NCBI GenBank assembly: GCA_021234155.1
Contig: JAJEKV010000059.1
Coordinates: forward strand, 2,000,182-2,064,181
Direction of reading: 5' to 3'
Source of the DNA: Isoetes taiwanensis
Lineage: Eukaryota; Streptophyta; Lycopodiopsida; Isoetales; Isoetaceae
Length of the DNA stretch: 64,000 nucleotides
Shown here: positions 9,380 through 22,827 of the stretch, one piece after another
Layout: each line of letters starts with the position of its first letter
Position numbering within the stretch: position 1 is the first letter of the stretch
Program-made: the position numbers and the translations under genes
The notes under the pieces: model-generated
Told to the model about the DNA's origin: nothing
Databases searched by the model: none
Seen by the model: only the letters and a program-made list of their open reading frames with translations

Positions 9380-11888
9380 TTATTCAATAAATATAATAAT
9401 GCATTTTTTGTAGTGTATAATTTTACTAATTCTATTTGTCTAATGTCATTTGGGCACTTCCCCCTTTTTTTTTGTATGTGTTATACGTACTGTACGTATT
9501 AATACATTAAGTACAATATCAATAAAACAAGAGCTCAATTTGAGCTATCAACTTATAAGTATAGTATGTATAGTAAAGTGAGAAAAGTATGGGATGTATG
9601 TAACATAAAATACAGGTACGTAAACAACACTGTTGTGTTGTGCATCAACAATGGAATACAGTGCACACAGTGCGGAGTGCTAAGCTGGGCCAAGCTTGGC
9701 TATGGCGGCTAGTGCCACATGCTTTGACCAATGACGTTAAGGTCGTTAACATCCTATGCAGGGCATTATGACCAGTCGTGGCCACCGTACTGCATAACAG
9801 CCGAGGACTTTCTTGGCCACATGGCTACTCGCCCATTTTTGCCCGGGCTATAACGCCTCTGCACAGGATGTTATGTAGCCCTTCATAGGCAGCCCCGCAT
9901 GCAGGCTAGAGCTGCCCCTTCCTTCAGAAGCTTTTTTATTTTTTTGTTAGGTTATGGGTTCTTTCTAGGAATCTCTTGCCATGCAGCTATTTTTTCCTAT
10001 CCATCTAATTGCCCCTTTTCTTAGCCATCTAGATGTGCGATGTGGATCATGGTTTGTGTTCGCCAGGTGCCATAATTCCTCCTTCTCCTATTTGCGACAA
10101 CCTATAATCTAAGTTATTTGTGTTTTTAAGCAAATTTGTTTGAGGATTCGGAAAGGGTGCTATGGTAACACTAACTTCTAGTCATTATGGTATGTTGTTT
10201 GTGACCCATCCAGATGCATTCTAGATATAATGTTTGGTTTTTGTCATTCAACATGATATTCGGAAAATTTATTCAACATGCAAGATTGTGGTTACTTGTT
10301 TGCCATCCAGGTGTATATGCGGCATACTTTTTTGTTTCTGGGGATTGGATGAGAAATGGGTTCAAGTTGCAAGGTTTCACAAAGGTTTCTTTTGTCTCAA
10401 CATTTCTTCAATGCTTGTAGAATTTGTATGGTGGATAATCTGGTGGTTATCTAGTTCATGTTGCTAGGGGATAAACTTAGGTTGTTGACTCTCTGTTTCC
10501 ACTCACTTGGCTTGCTTCGCCCTGTCTTAACCCTAGCTTGTTCCTCAGCTCCTCGAATTGTTATTAAGTAACTTTTTCGTTTAATATACAGCTTTACCAC
10601 CGCCTCAACGGACCCTCAACCTCCCTTGACCTTCATTTCGACCTAGACTATGTTATTAGCTTTGCACATTTCAAGCTTGGGATTGTTTTGACCGTCGCTA
10701 CATCTTTCTTCGATACCCCTTTCTAGGCTCGATAGGTTTGTGAGTCCAACCACGTGAACCATACTATAAAACAAAAGACAGGAGGTATACTACGGCATTG
10801 CTTGTTCTATTGCAGATCCTAGTTCGAGCCTATTGGTCTTGGGTCAGTTTGGAAGTTTGCTCATCCACCTCATTCCCGGCACATGCCATATATGATGAGG
10901 GTTTCATTCACCCACTTCTCCACTTGATAGTATCCAGTGTGTAACCTTGTGAGACACACTCCTCAATACGAATTAACTGCTTATAGAGACCACATATAAA
11001 TGGGCAAATCTGATAGATCAAAGCACATGTATAAAAGTAGTTAAATAACAATTTGATATGTGATTGACCATCATGACCTAGAGTATGACCATTCCAACAT
11101 GTGGTGTCGTAACATTTAAGTAATTGACATCAAATCCATATAAAACTCTTAGGGGCCCCATCAGGAATGGACTACCTGAGGTTGAGAATGTAAGAAACTT
11201 GCAATATGGTGATATTACTCAATATGTTTAATGTTTGAAGCCACAACAGAAATAAAGAGATTTTAGAACTTGGTAAGATTGGTAATTTTAAAATAGAATA
11301 GAATAATTTTTATCGTCCACGAAGGCCAATCGGCCTATGGGACCCAATACAAGAACGCAGTAGGCATATTGCCACTCGGGTTCAAAAACCCACGCCCCAA
11401 AAGATTTTTGAGGGCAAAACTGTGCCAGCAATAAGTCCGATGACAAGCTGTACAAATATACATACATACACACATAGACACATCATGAAGTATTTGTTGC
11501 CCATCAACTGGTTGTTCGAGGGCATATATGTGCCATCAGATCCATTACCTCCTGAATGTATGAGCCTAGCATGCACATCGAGGTCGTGCTCAGTATCATG
11601 TGTAGCAGCTGGTCTGGCTTGACCGGTCTAGCGTGCTTGAAAAGTGTGACATTCATCCTTAATGGCTTCCATCTTACAGCATTGACAAAGCTTGGGCACC
11701 TGTGCGGATGGAGTCTGCACTTTTTCATAGGCAACACATGTAGCGTTGTGGGCCGCATTTCAGTGTGGGGTTTGATGACAAACGATGTCCAATAATAAGC
11801 ATATTTCGAGCAAGAAAACTCCGAATATACATCTAGTTGAAGCAGTTCTACAAGCATCCACATATCTAGGCCTATGACTAAAGCCCCC
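9380..11888. repeat. 2.5-kb tandem duplication, copy 1
   Basis: This unit is repeated immediately downstream in the same orientation (copy 2 starts at 11889). By eye the copies differ at about two dozen single bases plus a few short indels, so identity is near 99%. The unit contains the palindrome ATACGTAC-T-GTACGTAT (9483-9499). No long frame is conserved beyond 80 codons and no family match is evident. The ends show no TG..CA, target duplication or hairpin, so this is a plain direct duplication rather than LTRs or a transposon. Confidence 0.9.
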
Positions 11889-14400
11889 TTATTCAATACA
11901 TATAATAATGCATTTTTTGTAGTGTATAATTTTACTAATTCTATTTGTCTAATGTCATTTGGGCACTTCCCCCCTTTTTTTGTATGTGTTATACGTACTG
12001 TACGTATTAATACATTAAGTACGATATCAATAAAACAAGAGCTCAATTTGAGCTATCAACTTATAAGTATAGTATGTATAGTACAGTGAGAAAAGTATGG
12101 GATGTATGTAACATAAAATACAGGTACGTAAACAACACTGTTGTGTTGTGCATCAACAATGGAATACAGTGCACACAGTGCGGAGTGCTAAGCTGGGCCA
12201 AGCTTGGCTATGGCGGCTAGTGCCACATGCTTTGACCAATGACGTTAAGGTCGTTAACATCCTATGCAGGGCATTATGACCAGTCGTGGCCACCGTACTG
12301 CATAACAGCCGAGGACTTTCTTGGCCACATGGCTACTCGCCCATTTTTGCCTGGGCTATAACGACTCTGCACAGGATGTTATGTAGCCCTTCATAGGCAG
12401 CCCCGCATGCAGGCTAGAGCTGCCCCTTCCTTCAGAAGCTTTTTTATTTTTTTGTTAGATTATGGGTTCTTTCTAGGAATCTCTTGCCATGCAGCTATTT
12501 TTTCCTATCCATCTAATTGCCCCTTTTCTTAGCCATCTAGATGTGCGATGTGGATCATGGTTTGTGTTCGCCAGGTGCCATAATTTCTCCTTCTCCTATT
12601 TGCGACAACCTATAATCTAAGTTATTTGTGTTTTTAAGCAAATTTGTTTGAGGATTCGGAAAGGGTGCTATGGTAACACTAACTTCTAGTCATTATGGTA
12701 TGTTGTTTGTGACCCATCCAGATGCATTCTAGATATAATGTTTGGTTTTTGTCATTCAACATGATATTCGGAAAATTTATTCAGCATGCAAGATTGTGGT
12801 TACTTGTTTGCCATCCAGGTGTATATGCGGCATACTTTTTTGTTTCTGGAGATTGGATGAGAAATGGGTTCAAGTTGCAAGGTTTCACAAAGGTTTCTTT
12901 TGTCTCAATGCATTTCTTCAATGCTTGTAGAATTTGTATGGTGGATAATCTGGTGGTTATCTAGTTCATGTTGCTAGGGGATAAACTTAGGTTGTTGACT
13001 CTCTGTTTCCACTCACTTGGCTTGCTTCGCCCTGTCTTCACCCTAGCTTGTTCCTCAGCTCCTTGAATTGTTATTAAGTAACTTTTTCGTTTAATATACA
13101 GCTTTACCACCGCCTCAACGGACCCTCAACCTCCCTTGACCTTCATTTCGACCTAGACTATGTTATTAGCTTTGCACATTTCAAGCTTGGGATTGTTTTG
13201 ACCGTCGCTACATCTTTCTTCGATACCCCTTTCTAGGCTCGATAGGTTTGTGAGTCCAACCACGTGAACCATACTATAAAACAAAAGACAAGAGGTATAC
13301 TACGGCATTGCTTGTTCTATTGCAGATCCTAGTTCGAGCCTATTGGTCTTGGGTCAGTTTGGAAGTTTGCTCATCCACCTCATTCCCGGCACATGCCATA
13401 TATGATGAGGGTTTCATTCACCCACTTCTCCACCTGATAGTATCCAGTGTGTAACCTTGTGAGACACACTCCTCAATACGAATTAATTGCTTATAGAGAC
13501 CACATATAAATGGGCAAATCTGATAGATCAAAGCACATGTATAAAAGTAGTTAAATAACAATTTGATATGTGATTGACCATCATGACCTAGAGTATGACC
13601 ATTCCAACATGTGGTGTCGTAACATTTAAGTAATTGACATCAAATCCATATAAAACTCTTAGGGGCCCCATCAGGAGTTGACTACCTGAGGTTGAGAATG
13701 TAAGAAACTTGCAATATGGTGATATTACTCAATATGTTTAATGTTTGAAGCCACAACAGAAATAAAGAGATTTTAGAACTTGGTAAGGTTGGTAATTTTA
13801 AAATAGAATAGAATAATTTTTATCGTCCACAGAGGCCAATCGGCCTATGGGACCCAATACAAGAACGCAGTAGGCATATTGCCACTCGGGTTCAAAAACC
13901 CACGCCCCAAAAGATTTTTGAGGGCAAAACTGTGCCAGCAATAAGTCCGATGACAAGCTGTACAAATATACATACATACACACATAGACACATCATGAAG
14001 TATTTGTTGCCCATCAACTGGTTGTTCGAGGGCATATATGAGCCATCAGATCCATTACCTCCTGAATGTATGAGCCTAGCATGCACATCGAGGTCGTGCT
14101 CAGTATCATGTGTAGCAGCTGGTCTGGCTTGACCGGTCTAGCGTGCTTGAAAAGTGTGACATTCATCCTTAATGGCTTCCATCTGACAGCATTGACAAAG
14201 CTTGGGCACCTGTGCAAATGGAGTCTGCACTTTTTCATAGGCAGGTGCGAACGCAGGTAGCGTTGTGGGCCGCATTTCAGTGTGGGGTTTGATGACAAAC
14301 GATGTCCAATAATAAGCATATTTTGAGCAAGAAAACTCCGAATATACATCTAGTTGAAGCAGTTCTACAAGCATCCACATATCTAGGCCTATGACTAAAA
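11889..14400. repeat. 2.5-kb tandem duplication, copy 2
   Basis: Second copy of the unit that starts at 9380. It begins at TTATTCAATACATATAATAA and ends at CCTATGACTAAA, where copy 1 is replaced by the start of copy 2. The clearest copy-specific change is at 14242-14260, where a GGTGCGAACGCAGGT variant replaces CAACACATGT of copy 1. Small frames present in copy 1 are altered here, which argues against coding function. Confidence 0.9.
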
Positions 14401-15338
14401 GCTCCCCTCCATCCCAACAGACTTTGGTTCTTCACCATTATAAGAAACAATGGAATTCAAGCTTCCCGCATCTAATGTCTCCAATGTCTCCTTTTTTTGT
14501 TGTTCTTTACTAGTACTAGAATATAAAACAAAAAGTAAAGTTTTTTAAGATTATACTCAACATTATAGACCCAACAATATAAGATGGTTGAGGGCACGAC
14601 CCAATAAAGCAATTGCTGCAAGACCAACAATCTATGAATATAAGATGGTCGGGTAGGACCCACAAAGTAATGTTGGTATAGCGTGATCTTCAAGCGAATG
14701 TTGCCAATGTGGCATCAAAAATTGCTTCTTCTGCACCTCTCCTTTTGGCAGCTGTAGGATTGAAAGCGCAATTCATTTTTTAGTGGAAAAAATGCTTAGC
14801 ATGTTACCACCATCGCCACATTGTATGGTTTTGCCAAGGTAGATCGTATTGGGACTCTTTATGCTCTTAGAGAACTGAGGAAATGATAATTTGCTTCAAT
14901 CCAGTAAATTATTACTGTATAAATTCACAGTTCATCCATTTTATCAAGTCAAATCCAAGAAAAGGCAAAAGGGAAAACACAAAAACGGAGAACAGTTCAT
15001 TTCTTGCAACAAATATTATGTGTCTTGGTCGTTGCTTTCCAAGCCTGGCCTCACCAGTACCACCTCAAATAGCCAACTACCAGAGTGATACAAATTGAAG
15101 CCAAAGCTACTGTAAAAGCCAATGTTAAAACTACACGCCAGTAAGTATGCCAACAAAAGCCGCTTTAAAAGAGCTTAATTAAACTTAACCCAATGTTAAA
15201 ACTACATGAGTTGATCCTCACCCAATCTTACAACCTTTGACAAAATGATCTTGGTGTACTCGTTATTCTCACTTTTATCCAGCAGCTCCCTAACTGAAAC
15301 AGTTCTAAGCAAGGAAACCTGATTCAACTCAATCACCC
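14401..15338. other. Intergenic and 3' flank of the DnaJ-like gene
   Basis: No gene recognised on either strand. The part nearest 15338 is the 3' untranslated side of the minus-strand DnaJ-like gene. Confidence 0.4.
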
Positions 15339-16962
15339 TCAATTTCCTGCTGGAATCGATGCAGGATCCAGTTCCCAGCACTCTTTTGGGAGGTTAGGCG
15401 CCTCATCACCTTTCAACCGGTGGGCAGGGACCATATGAGAAAATCTAAATATTTCTTCGGAAGGAAGATGCTTTACAGGCCCATTCATCTTGTGGAAAAT
15501 TGATACGTAGCCACAGATTTTTTGAAGAGAGATATAGTCCAGACCCTTTTGCTCGGAAAACCCAGTTACAATTACCACCATTTCATACTTGTGTTGTTTT
15601 TCGCGCCCCTGCATCTTAGAGAGAGAAGACCAACCAGGCATCCAGTCCTTGTAAAGAGCCCACACTTGTCCTTCTTGTGGGTATATGGTCAGTGATCCTT
15701 CTTTTAATTCCATCACGTGAGAGAATTTACCAATTTGATGTTGTTTCGCAAGACTCTAGCCATTTAATATGCACTTTGAAGGGCTTGACTGACTCTACAC
15801 TAATTATTTGACAATAACAACGAGGCATCTCATCATGTTCTTCATAAGTAGCCCATATCTGGCCTTTTCTAATTGATTCTTCTGATCGATCTGCATCAAA
15901 ATCATGAAAATCTGTATCAGGAACGGACAATTGATCCTCCGAGGATGTGTCATCATCATCATCATCCTCAGAGGATGTGTCATCATCCTCAGAGGATGTG
16001 TCATCATCTTCACCTTCATTTTCATCGTCATCATTGTCAATGTCTTTCTTGCTACCTCTGGATCTCTTTGAGCCTGGTTTGGACATTATAGAACTTTTAG
16101 GCTTCCCGTCTTGCTTTTGTTCCTCTTCCCTTCTCCTCTCTTTCTTTTGAGATTCTTTCCTCATTTTCTCTCCATGCCTTCCTCTCCCTATGTCTTTGGA
16201 TGTCTTATCTGCTGGTACATTCTTATTCATCCTAGTAATAAATCCTGCACTAGAAGCTGTAGCATATCCTGTTGTGCCATGGTTCTGCACTTGTCCATTA
16301 GTGTTATGCGATACAACTCCATTTACACGCCCACTATTAAGAGGTCCTCCATTGGCCATGCCATTCTGTGAAGAGCTCCAGTAAGAACCAAATTTTGCAC
16401 CAACATTGGTGTCAGATTGGGTCCAGTTATAAGTACATTGTGCATCAACACCAGTGTCCCTCGCCACAAAGCCAAGCCTGCATGATGGGCAATGCAACTC
16501 ACTATTTTCATATTTCCTTGGAATATGATGTGCAATTTTACAACTAGGACATACAGCCCAAAAACTAATTCTTTTCATATCATGCAGTGCCCTCTTACCT
16601 TTATCTGACAGGATTTCGAAGGCTTTTCCAATAAGCTTAAAAGCAGCGTCAGCTCCAGCAACCTCGTTTCTGTCGGGATTAAGGATAAGAGCAAGTTTGT
16701 TATACTGTTCGTTTATTGTGTTATCATCGGCAGAAGGATCAAGCTGCAGAACTGCGTACATGTCCATTTCATTTCCTGAAACTCTCAACTGCCCAGCCAG
16801 GTGCACATCCACTACTGCTGCCATCTGCTCCATGCCATCCAGATTGGGAACCAAGAATTTTGCTAAGCTCAAAAATTCCTTTGCTCCTGTAAAATCATGC
16901 AAGGAAATCGCCTCATTTGCCTTCCCTTTAGCCCAAAGTGCAAAATCCCCCTTGCTTTCCAT
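15339..16962 (-). pseudogene. DnaJ/DUF3444 protein, NPD J-domain, frameshifted
   Basis: The first ATG is at 16962 and the first frame runs 411 codons to a stop at 15727. The order matches plant J-domain proteins with DUF3444: a helical N-terminus, the J domain at about residues 67-130 (MYAVLQLDPSADDNTINEQY, AFKLIGKAFEILSD), a zinc-ribbon-like segment with CPSC at 138-141 and 158-161, a basic stretch, an acidic DDDTSSED repeat, then the start of DUF3444 (GQIWATYEEHDEMPRCYCQI). The rest of DUF3444 lies in another phase at 15731-15339 (YPQEGQVWALYKDWMPGWS, FRFSHMVPAH) and ends at the family's usual ELDPAS. About 25 residues of the domain seem missing at the junction. The HPD tripeptide needed to stimulate Hsp70 ATPase reads NPD (residues 95-97). 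Upstream, TTGAATTCTACAG is a good 3' splice site (near 16986), and CTATAGGTATGG near 17236 a possible donor, so a 5'-UTR intron is likely. Probably a pseudogene or a truncated product. Confidence 0.85.
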
Positions 16963-17039
16963 TGTCACATCACCAACTGTAGAATTCAAAAGCAATTATA
17001 AAGACATAGACAAACTGTTTGTAACTATAACAAAACGCA

Positions 17040-17501
17040 AGAAACATTACAGTTAGCCTAGTTGCTTCTATACTGCAAGCAAATTATACACTTTGGGCAG
17101 TAGAAAATTACGGACTAAGAAATAAGATTTCCCGAAGATAATCCGAGTACAAAAACTGCTTATGATCCGAGAAACCAAACCTGGATTAAAAAGCTTTGCG
17201 AGGAAACGATCAGAGATTTTTTAAGCCATACCTATAGCGGCATGCCATATGGCCAGCAGAATCTCTTCCCGGCATTTCTTCGAATAAATTTACTGTAGCG
17301 ATGATTTTATGAATCAGACTAGATTTGAAATTGCGTTAAAGCAGCACAATAGCCTAAATCCTGCATTAAGGGAACATTTCAATTCATGTGATTGATGTGT
17401 CATTTAGGGTTTGAACATCAGTCTTTAAATATTTTGTGTTTTATCACACCTCATAGCGAGTGAAAATCAAGTTGCTAACCCAACACAGCCATAAAGGTAT
17501 T
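17040..17501. promoter_or_regulatory. Upstream region of DnaJ-like gene
   Basis: AT-rich sequence between the DnaJ-like gene on the minus strand and the first Helitron. It probably holds the 5'-UTR intron and promoter of that gene. I see no clear TATA box at a defined distance. Confidence 0.25.
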
Positions 17502-19114
17502 TCATATATATATTGTTTAAAATAGGAAAGACTTAAAGCCATGTATAAAACAATTTGATTGCTAATATTTGGAATGACACTATAGTAGACCACCATCCGT
17601 TGAAACCTACTTTTTGTATAATCATCTAGAAGTTGCCTACATTCCGTTGTTGCAACTGCAACTTAGCTTACAAGCCACATAAACGTTACATTGGCAATCA
17701 TTCAACATTGAGAAAAATTTTGAGGGAGATGATCTTGTTGCACCTTGCGATAAGAAGTGAAACGGTCAATGCATTACTAGACCTAGACAAGCCGAAAAAG
17801 TTGCCAACAAAAAGTATAGTTCAATATGCATAAAGCTCACAGGCATTTGGTAGAGATCCATTACATCCCTCACTTCAAAGATGCTAGCAAAATATTTGCA
17901 GTAGAAGAGATACTAGATTGAAAACTTCCCAAGTTCCATGCTCTGTGTTCGTGTTTGTTTGAGATATTAGCAAAAACAATTGGGGGTTTCTAAGGGGGTT
18001 TAATTTAATGGGTCAATTTCTAATATGTGGGATGTAATGTGCAATGGGTAGATGTATAATATTAATATATTGTTATTAAATAATAGGATGCATATGCATG
18101 TAAACGTTTTGCAGCCCCTTTGGGGCCATAAGGATTTTACGTAGATATTTCTTGAGAATTGTGAGTAAGTTTACAAGAAATCAATTTTTACACCACAACG
18201 TTTTGTGCTACCATAACAATATAGCTGGTTTCTATGAGTTGTACATGACAATCGCACACACTTGCACACCAAGAAAGAACATATAATGTAGAGCCTCCAA
18301 TATGATTCTCTCGTGGATTGCATTCCAACATGTTACCACAATTAGATGATTTCATACCTATCTTGTAATTGAGCAATCCAATCAGCTAAATTGTTCTCAC
18401 ACTGGCCGACAATATGTAGATATATCTTATAGTAATTAGCACAACCATGAAAACATAGTGGAATATGACAATGCATTAGGATGAGGACAATATAGTAGGA
18501 CTACTCTTGATGGTAAAAAACGATTTTCGTAAACACGTGACAATCTTTGTCTTTGGCAAAACGTTCATGCAAATAATTCTCATACAAAACATCTTGGAGA
18601 CTCATGTATGAAGGTCAACATCAAGGTCAGGTATAGAATTCCTGGTATTCTAGTATGGAGCATATGATATAGAGTTACCTTCAAGATGAAGAAAAATATG
18701 ACAGAGCTGAAAGTCGTGTAGCCAAAGGAAAAGAGATAAGATGTACACAACACTACAAAGCCTATCTTGGAGGGGCCTATAGGTTTAGTTGCCATAACAG
18801 AAGTTTGAATATTAGTACAGGTGGAAAACTAAAAAAAGATAGTTGTTTTTATCTTTTCTATGTATTTTATTTTTTCTCTCTATGCATCTACTTACTTAAA
18901 TTGTAACTGGGGTGGGTGTCCTCTTTTTTTTGGCACCGGTGTGGACATTTTTCCGGCGAAAAGCGTTAGTTTTGGGATCAGAAAGTTGAAAACCGGCGTG
19001 TGAAAGTTTTGGGGGGAAGGATTTAGGTTAAGGGACCCCTTATACTTTTTTTTTCTTTTCAGGTAATTTAAAATTCTTCAGCTAATTTAACGAACGTAAT
19101 GATGGTTTTGGCAC

Positions 19115-19187
19115 TGTAATAATCTTTTGTGCAGGTCTGGCGCCTGTAATAATCTTTTGTAGCGTGTGCCCGCCTGTAATAATCTTT
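19115..19187. repeat. 30-bp tandem repeats inside Helitron A
   Basis: CTGTAATAATCTTT recurs exactly every 30 bases at 19115, 19145 and 19175. The same spot in copies B (about 24465-24540) and C (about 28808-28880) has diverged and partly reshuffled versions. Confidence 0.7.
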
Positions 19188-20176
19188 ACGTGAAGGTTTC
19201 TGGCAGTGATCGACAAATTCCGGGGAAGTCCTACAACCTGCCGGTTAGATTTGAAAATTTCCGCTTCAAAGCTCAAGCAAGAGGAAATATTGCCGAACAG
19301 GAATTGTGCTTATTATATGTAAATGAAAGAAAATTCTGGATTGAACCAAAGCAAGCTCGAAAACTGCCATCGCTTGGAGCAAAGTAGCTATTGGAACCCA
19401 AACAAATCTGCTCATTGTGGTGCATCAATCTGCTCACACTCTTTCAGGGAAGACACGACGAAAAACGGTGGATTTGATGCTCGACATAGGGTTTATAGCC
19501 CGTGTAAGGAAGCAAAAGCCGGAAGCAAAATGAGGAAGGCGACAAGCAAGTGAATTCCACGAGTGGCAAAATTTCTTCAGATGTGCCGGACTTCAGGTAG
19601 AGCTCTAGGCTTTCCTTACAGTGGTTGGATTCTCAGGCAAATCTAATCAGACAAATTGGGGCAGCAGGTAGAACGTAACACCTCTCTGTTTATTCTCTCA
19701 CTTTTGTTATGTATTGCATTTTATCAGGTTTTAGATTTTGAAGCTGCTTGAAGATCTGCTTATTTGCTTGGAGCAGAGAAGTTGTGCAACAGATCTTTAT
19801 TTCCAGTCTTGGTGCAGTTCTGCTCTGCCTTTCTCAAACAAGATCAACCACCTCTCCGCCGGACTAAGCCCAAGACCAAATCTAAGCCTAGCCCTAGCCT
19901 CTTTCTGAAATTCATCCTATCTTTTTATGTTTCTGCAAGATGTAAGAGTTGCTTTCTTCTAAATACAACGGATTTTCATCATGTTTCTAATTGATCTATT
20001 CTTTTTGGTTGGATGTTGCCCGTCAATGTGCACTTCTTTGGATGGTTCATGCAGCTTTAGCTATGGAGTTGACAAAAGCTATCAACGAGTGTCTTCACGA
20101 TTAGGTCTTTGTCTGCTATAATCATATGCTGGAAATGAATCATATGTTTGAAGATTCAAACTGGTTCTTTTAGCCT

Positions 20177-20682
20177 TTGATGTTGGATCAACAGAGGCAA
20201 AGATTGGATGAGATCCAAAGGTCACAAGAGCAAGTTGAAGAGGCGTGTGGGCAGTACATGGACATTGATCGTCGTGGTGCCCACCCTCCACCCAAACATC
20301 CACCTGCGCTTCGTCAACCTCGAAAGTCCGCTAAGGGTTCTAATACTTCGGCATCTCAGCTCTCGTCTGTTGCATATGGTCGCTTTGCTCCACTTCAGTG
20401 GGCTGATATGGTTGAAGATAATGTTGTTTTGCCATTGGCCCGAGATACTTCTGCAGACTCTCCTGAGGCTCCAGTAGTCAAGTCGAATTTGACGCCATTA
20501 CAAGTCGAATGTGGTTAGGCTCATCAGCAGGGCCTTATCATCTGTTACTTATCTAGTGTGGAGTAAGCACATTGTGTCACAGGCTCGTGTTCCGGTGGCA
20601 TTCTCTTGTGCTTACACAACTAGATGAGAAGTATTCACTTTGTACTTATTTTTGATGATTAATAAAATTGTTGTTCGTCCTT

Positions 20683-20715
<33 letters not shown>
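20177..20715 (+). mobile_element. 5'-truncated LINE fragment with 32-A tail
   Basis: Absent from the same position in Helitron copies B (25526) and C (29877), so it inserted after the copies arose. It encodes a 113-codon frame (20177-20518) rich in Q, P and S with no RT motifs, followed by about 165 bases of 3' tail ending TTGTTCGTCCTTC and 32 A (20684-20715). The empty sites read AGCCTGATCCGCTTCTGATT up to AAAAAGCTGAATTC. In copy A about 20 bases of that target are missing, so integration came with a target deletion rather than a duplication. The frame is probably the end of an ORF1-like protein. Confidence 0.75.
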
Positions 20716-20718
<3 letters not shown>

Positions 20719-22827
20719 GAATTCTTGAAGTAGCTTCGTTTTAGTTTTGTCTCAGAGCTTAGCTTTTGTGCTTATTTAGAATGTTTTTTGCGACTTGGCA
20801 TCATGAGACCGGCCTAGCCAGGTTATCAAAGCTGTGTCTGCTGCTAATTTTTCTCAGGTTAGTTTATTTATTCTCTATCTGACAGAAGTTTCTAGGCCTA
20901 GAAGCTCATTGCTTCCTAAGTTTCTACCTGAACCTTTTAATAATTCTACATGGGGGTATCTTCGGTTTTGTCAGTGTAGAACCTTTCTCTTTTTTTATAT
21001 ATCATAACTTGCAGAAAGAAATGATCTGGACAAGAAATTGTGGAGCAATTAAAGGTGACTGCATGTGTTTCATTGCTAGGAGAAAATGGAAAAAAGCTTG
21101 ATATAGTTTATATCACAGTTGTTGTACTTTGTCTACCTTTGGTGCAGATCGTATTATCTCATTTTTTCTATTGTGCTTCGCTTCATGTAGAAGATCCAGA
21201 AGGTTCAAGGCAGGAGCTTCATGGCTTTATTTGAGCAGAAAGCTGAGGTTCTTTGTTGTGGAATTTTGGCAGAGGTAAAGGAAGTTACGATGAAGCTTGA
21301 TAAGTATGAATGGCTTTTTACTACTGGAGCCTTTAGATTTTAGGGACCATTAGATTTCACATGCATATTTTAAAAGATTTTTAACAGTGGACCTAAGGGG
21401 CAGAGTCTTTGGTGGAACCAAAAACAAAGAATAAATTGCTGAAAACGAATTTTGCAAAAGGTAATATTTGCATGCACGATTCTGGTCTACCTCTTCTTAT
21501 CGTTTAGCATTGTTTCCTATGCTTTCTGAGAGAGAATTAAAGTTTTTTTGGGTCTTTACATTTCATTTATCCTATGCTGCAAAAAAAATTTAAGGGCTTA
21601 GCATATCTGACTTGAAGATTTAAGGCATTTTCACTTACCTATATTATAGATCAAGGGATCTAAGGGTGTCTCATTTACTTATACTACAGATTAAGGGCTT
21701 AGTATATCTTAATAAGGTAGAGCTAGGTATTGCATGTATTCTTATTGAGGCATTTGGATTGCTCCCAAGAATTAGTTGTACCTACTTTATCTATGTGTTT
21801 ATAAGGAGTGGCATTCTATAGATATGATTACAAAGCCTATATATATTTTTCAATTGCATTGTTGTTTTGGTGTTGCAGCAAAGCTACAACAAGCAACACC
21901 GATTTGTGAGCAAGATGCATTTGGATGCGTTGTCATGCCCTAAATAGATCAAGCAAATTGATTTGAGGTATTTCGGTGGCCCTTATGCTTAATTTGTATT
22001 CTTGCATTTGGCATTTGTATTTGTAGGATTGATATTATGAGCACCAATGATTAATGTTTTTGTTGCAATGCTTCAACGAACAGATGCTTCGGCCTTGATC
22101 AAGCTGCATAATGGCAATTGTTTGCAGCTTCTGCAATCTTTGCAACAACAACCTTGGGATATACCATTGTTGACCTAACACAAATATGCACCTTCAATTT
22201 AACCTTAGAACCTATAGTGCAAATGATGCCTCTGCCTGTCATGAATCACGTATTGTGTAAGATAAGGCTATCAAAATATAAAGGCATGTTAGTTCCATTG
22301 TTAGGTATCTTTTGAACATTTTTGCTAACATCTTAACAAACGCTATGCATCCAAGTGTTAAAATCTTTCAAATATATTAGCAAAATATGCTAACTATGTT
22401 AATGAATTTGAACTTGAAAACGCTGAATGCATAGTACACTTCAAACCCTTTTTTGTCAATAATCATTTTACAAATGTATTTCATTGTTGCAATTGCAGTA
22501 CGTATATACATACGTTGCTATGCCTTCCTTTTGCCTTGACCAATACTTAAAATATTTGTCTACATCATTGGATGCACATTTTGCTCATTATAAACTACTA
22601 AGTTCAATTGAATTAAATTATAAACCATATATGTAGCTTAGGAAGAATATTTACATCCACCACTAAAGAAATGCCCTCTCAAGTTCTGTGGTGCATTCAT
22701 TTTGCAATATAATTGTGGTGGGGGATAGGTGGAGAATACTATTGTGAAAATCTAACATGTGATGCTGTTGTTGGAAGTTGCACATAAGATGTTTAGAGGC
22801 TAAGAGAAGACGTATGCTAGGACATTA

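Noticed and set aside
10214..10467. 80-codon ORFs in the 2.5-kb duplicated unit
   Set aside because: Frames differ between the two near-identical copies and show no family signature; chance ORFs.
9380..14400. The two 2.5-kb copies as LTRs of one retrotransposon
   Set aside because: They are directly adjacent with nothing between them, lack TG..CA ends and primer site, and have no target duplication.
15804..16150. Histidine-, serine- or methionine-rich plus and minus ORFs over the acidic repeat
   Set aside because: They are other-frame shadows of the DDDTSSED repeat in the DnaJ-like gene.
17633..17833. Small ORF repeated in Helitron copies A and B
   Set aside because: Its start codon is not ATG, it is missing in copy C, and it has no recognisable domain; conservation only reflects recent duplication.
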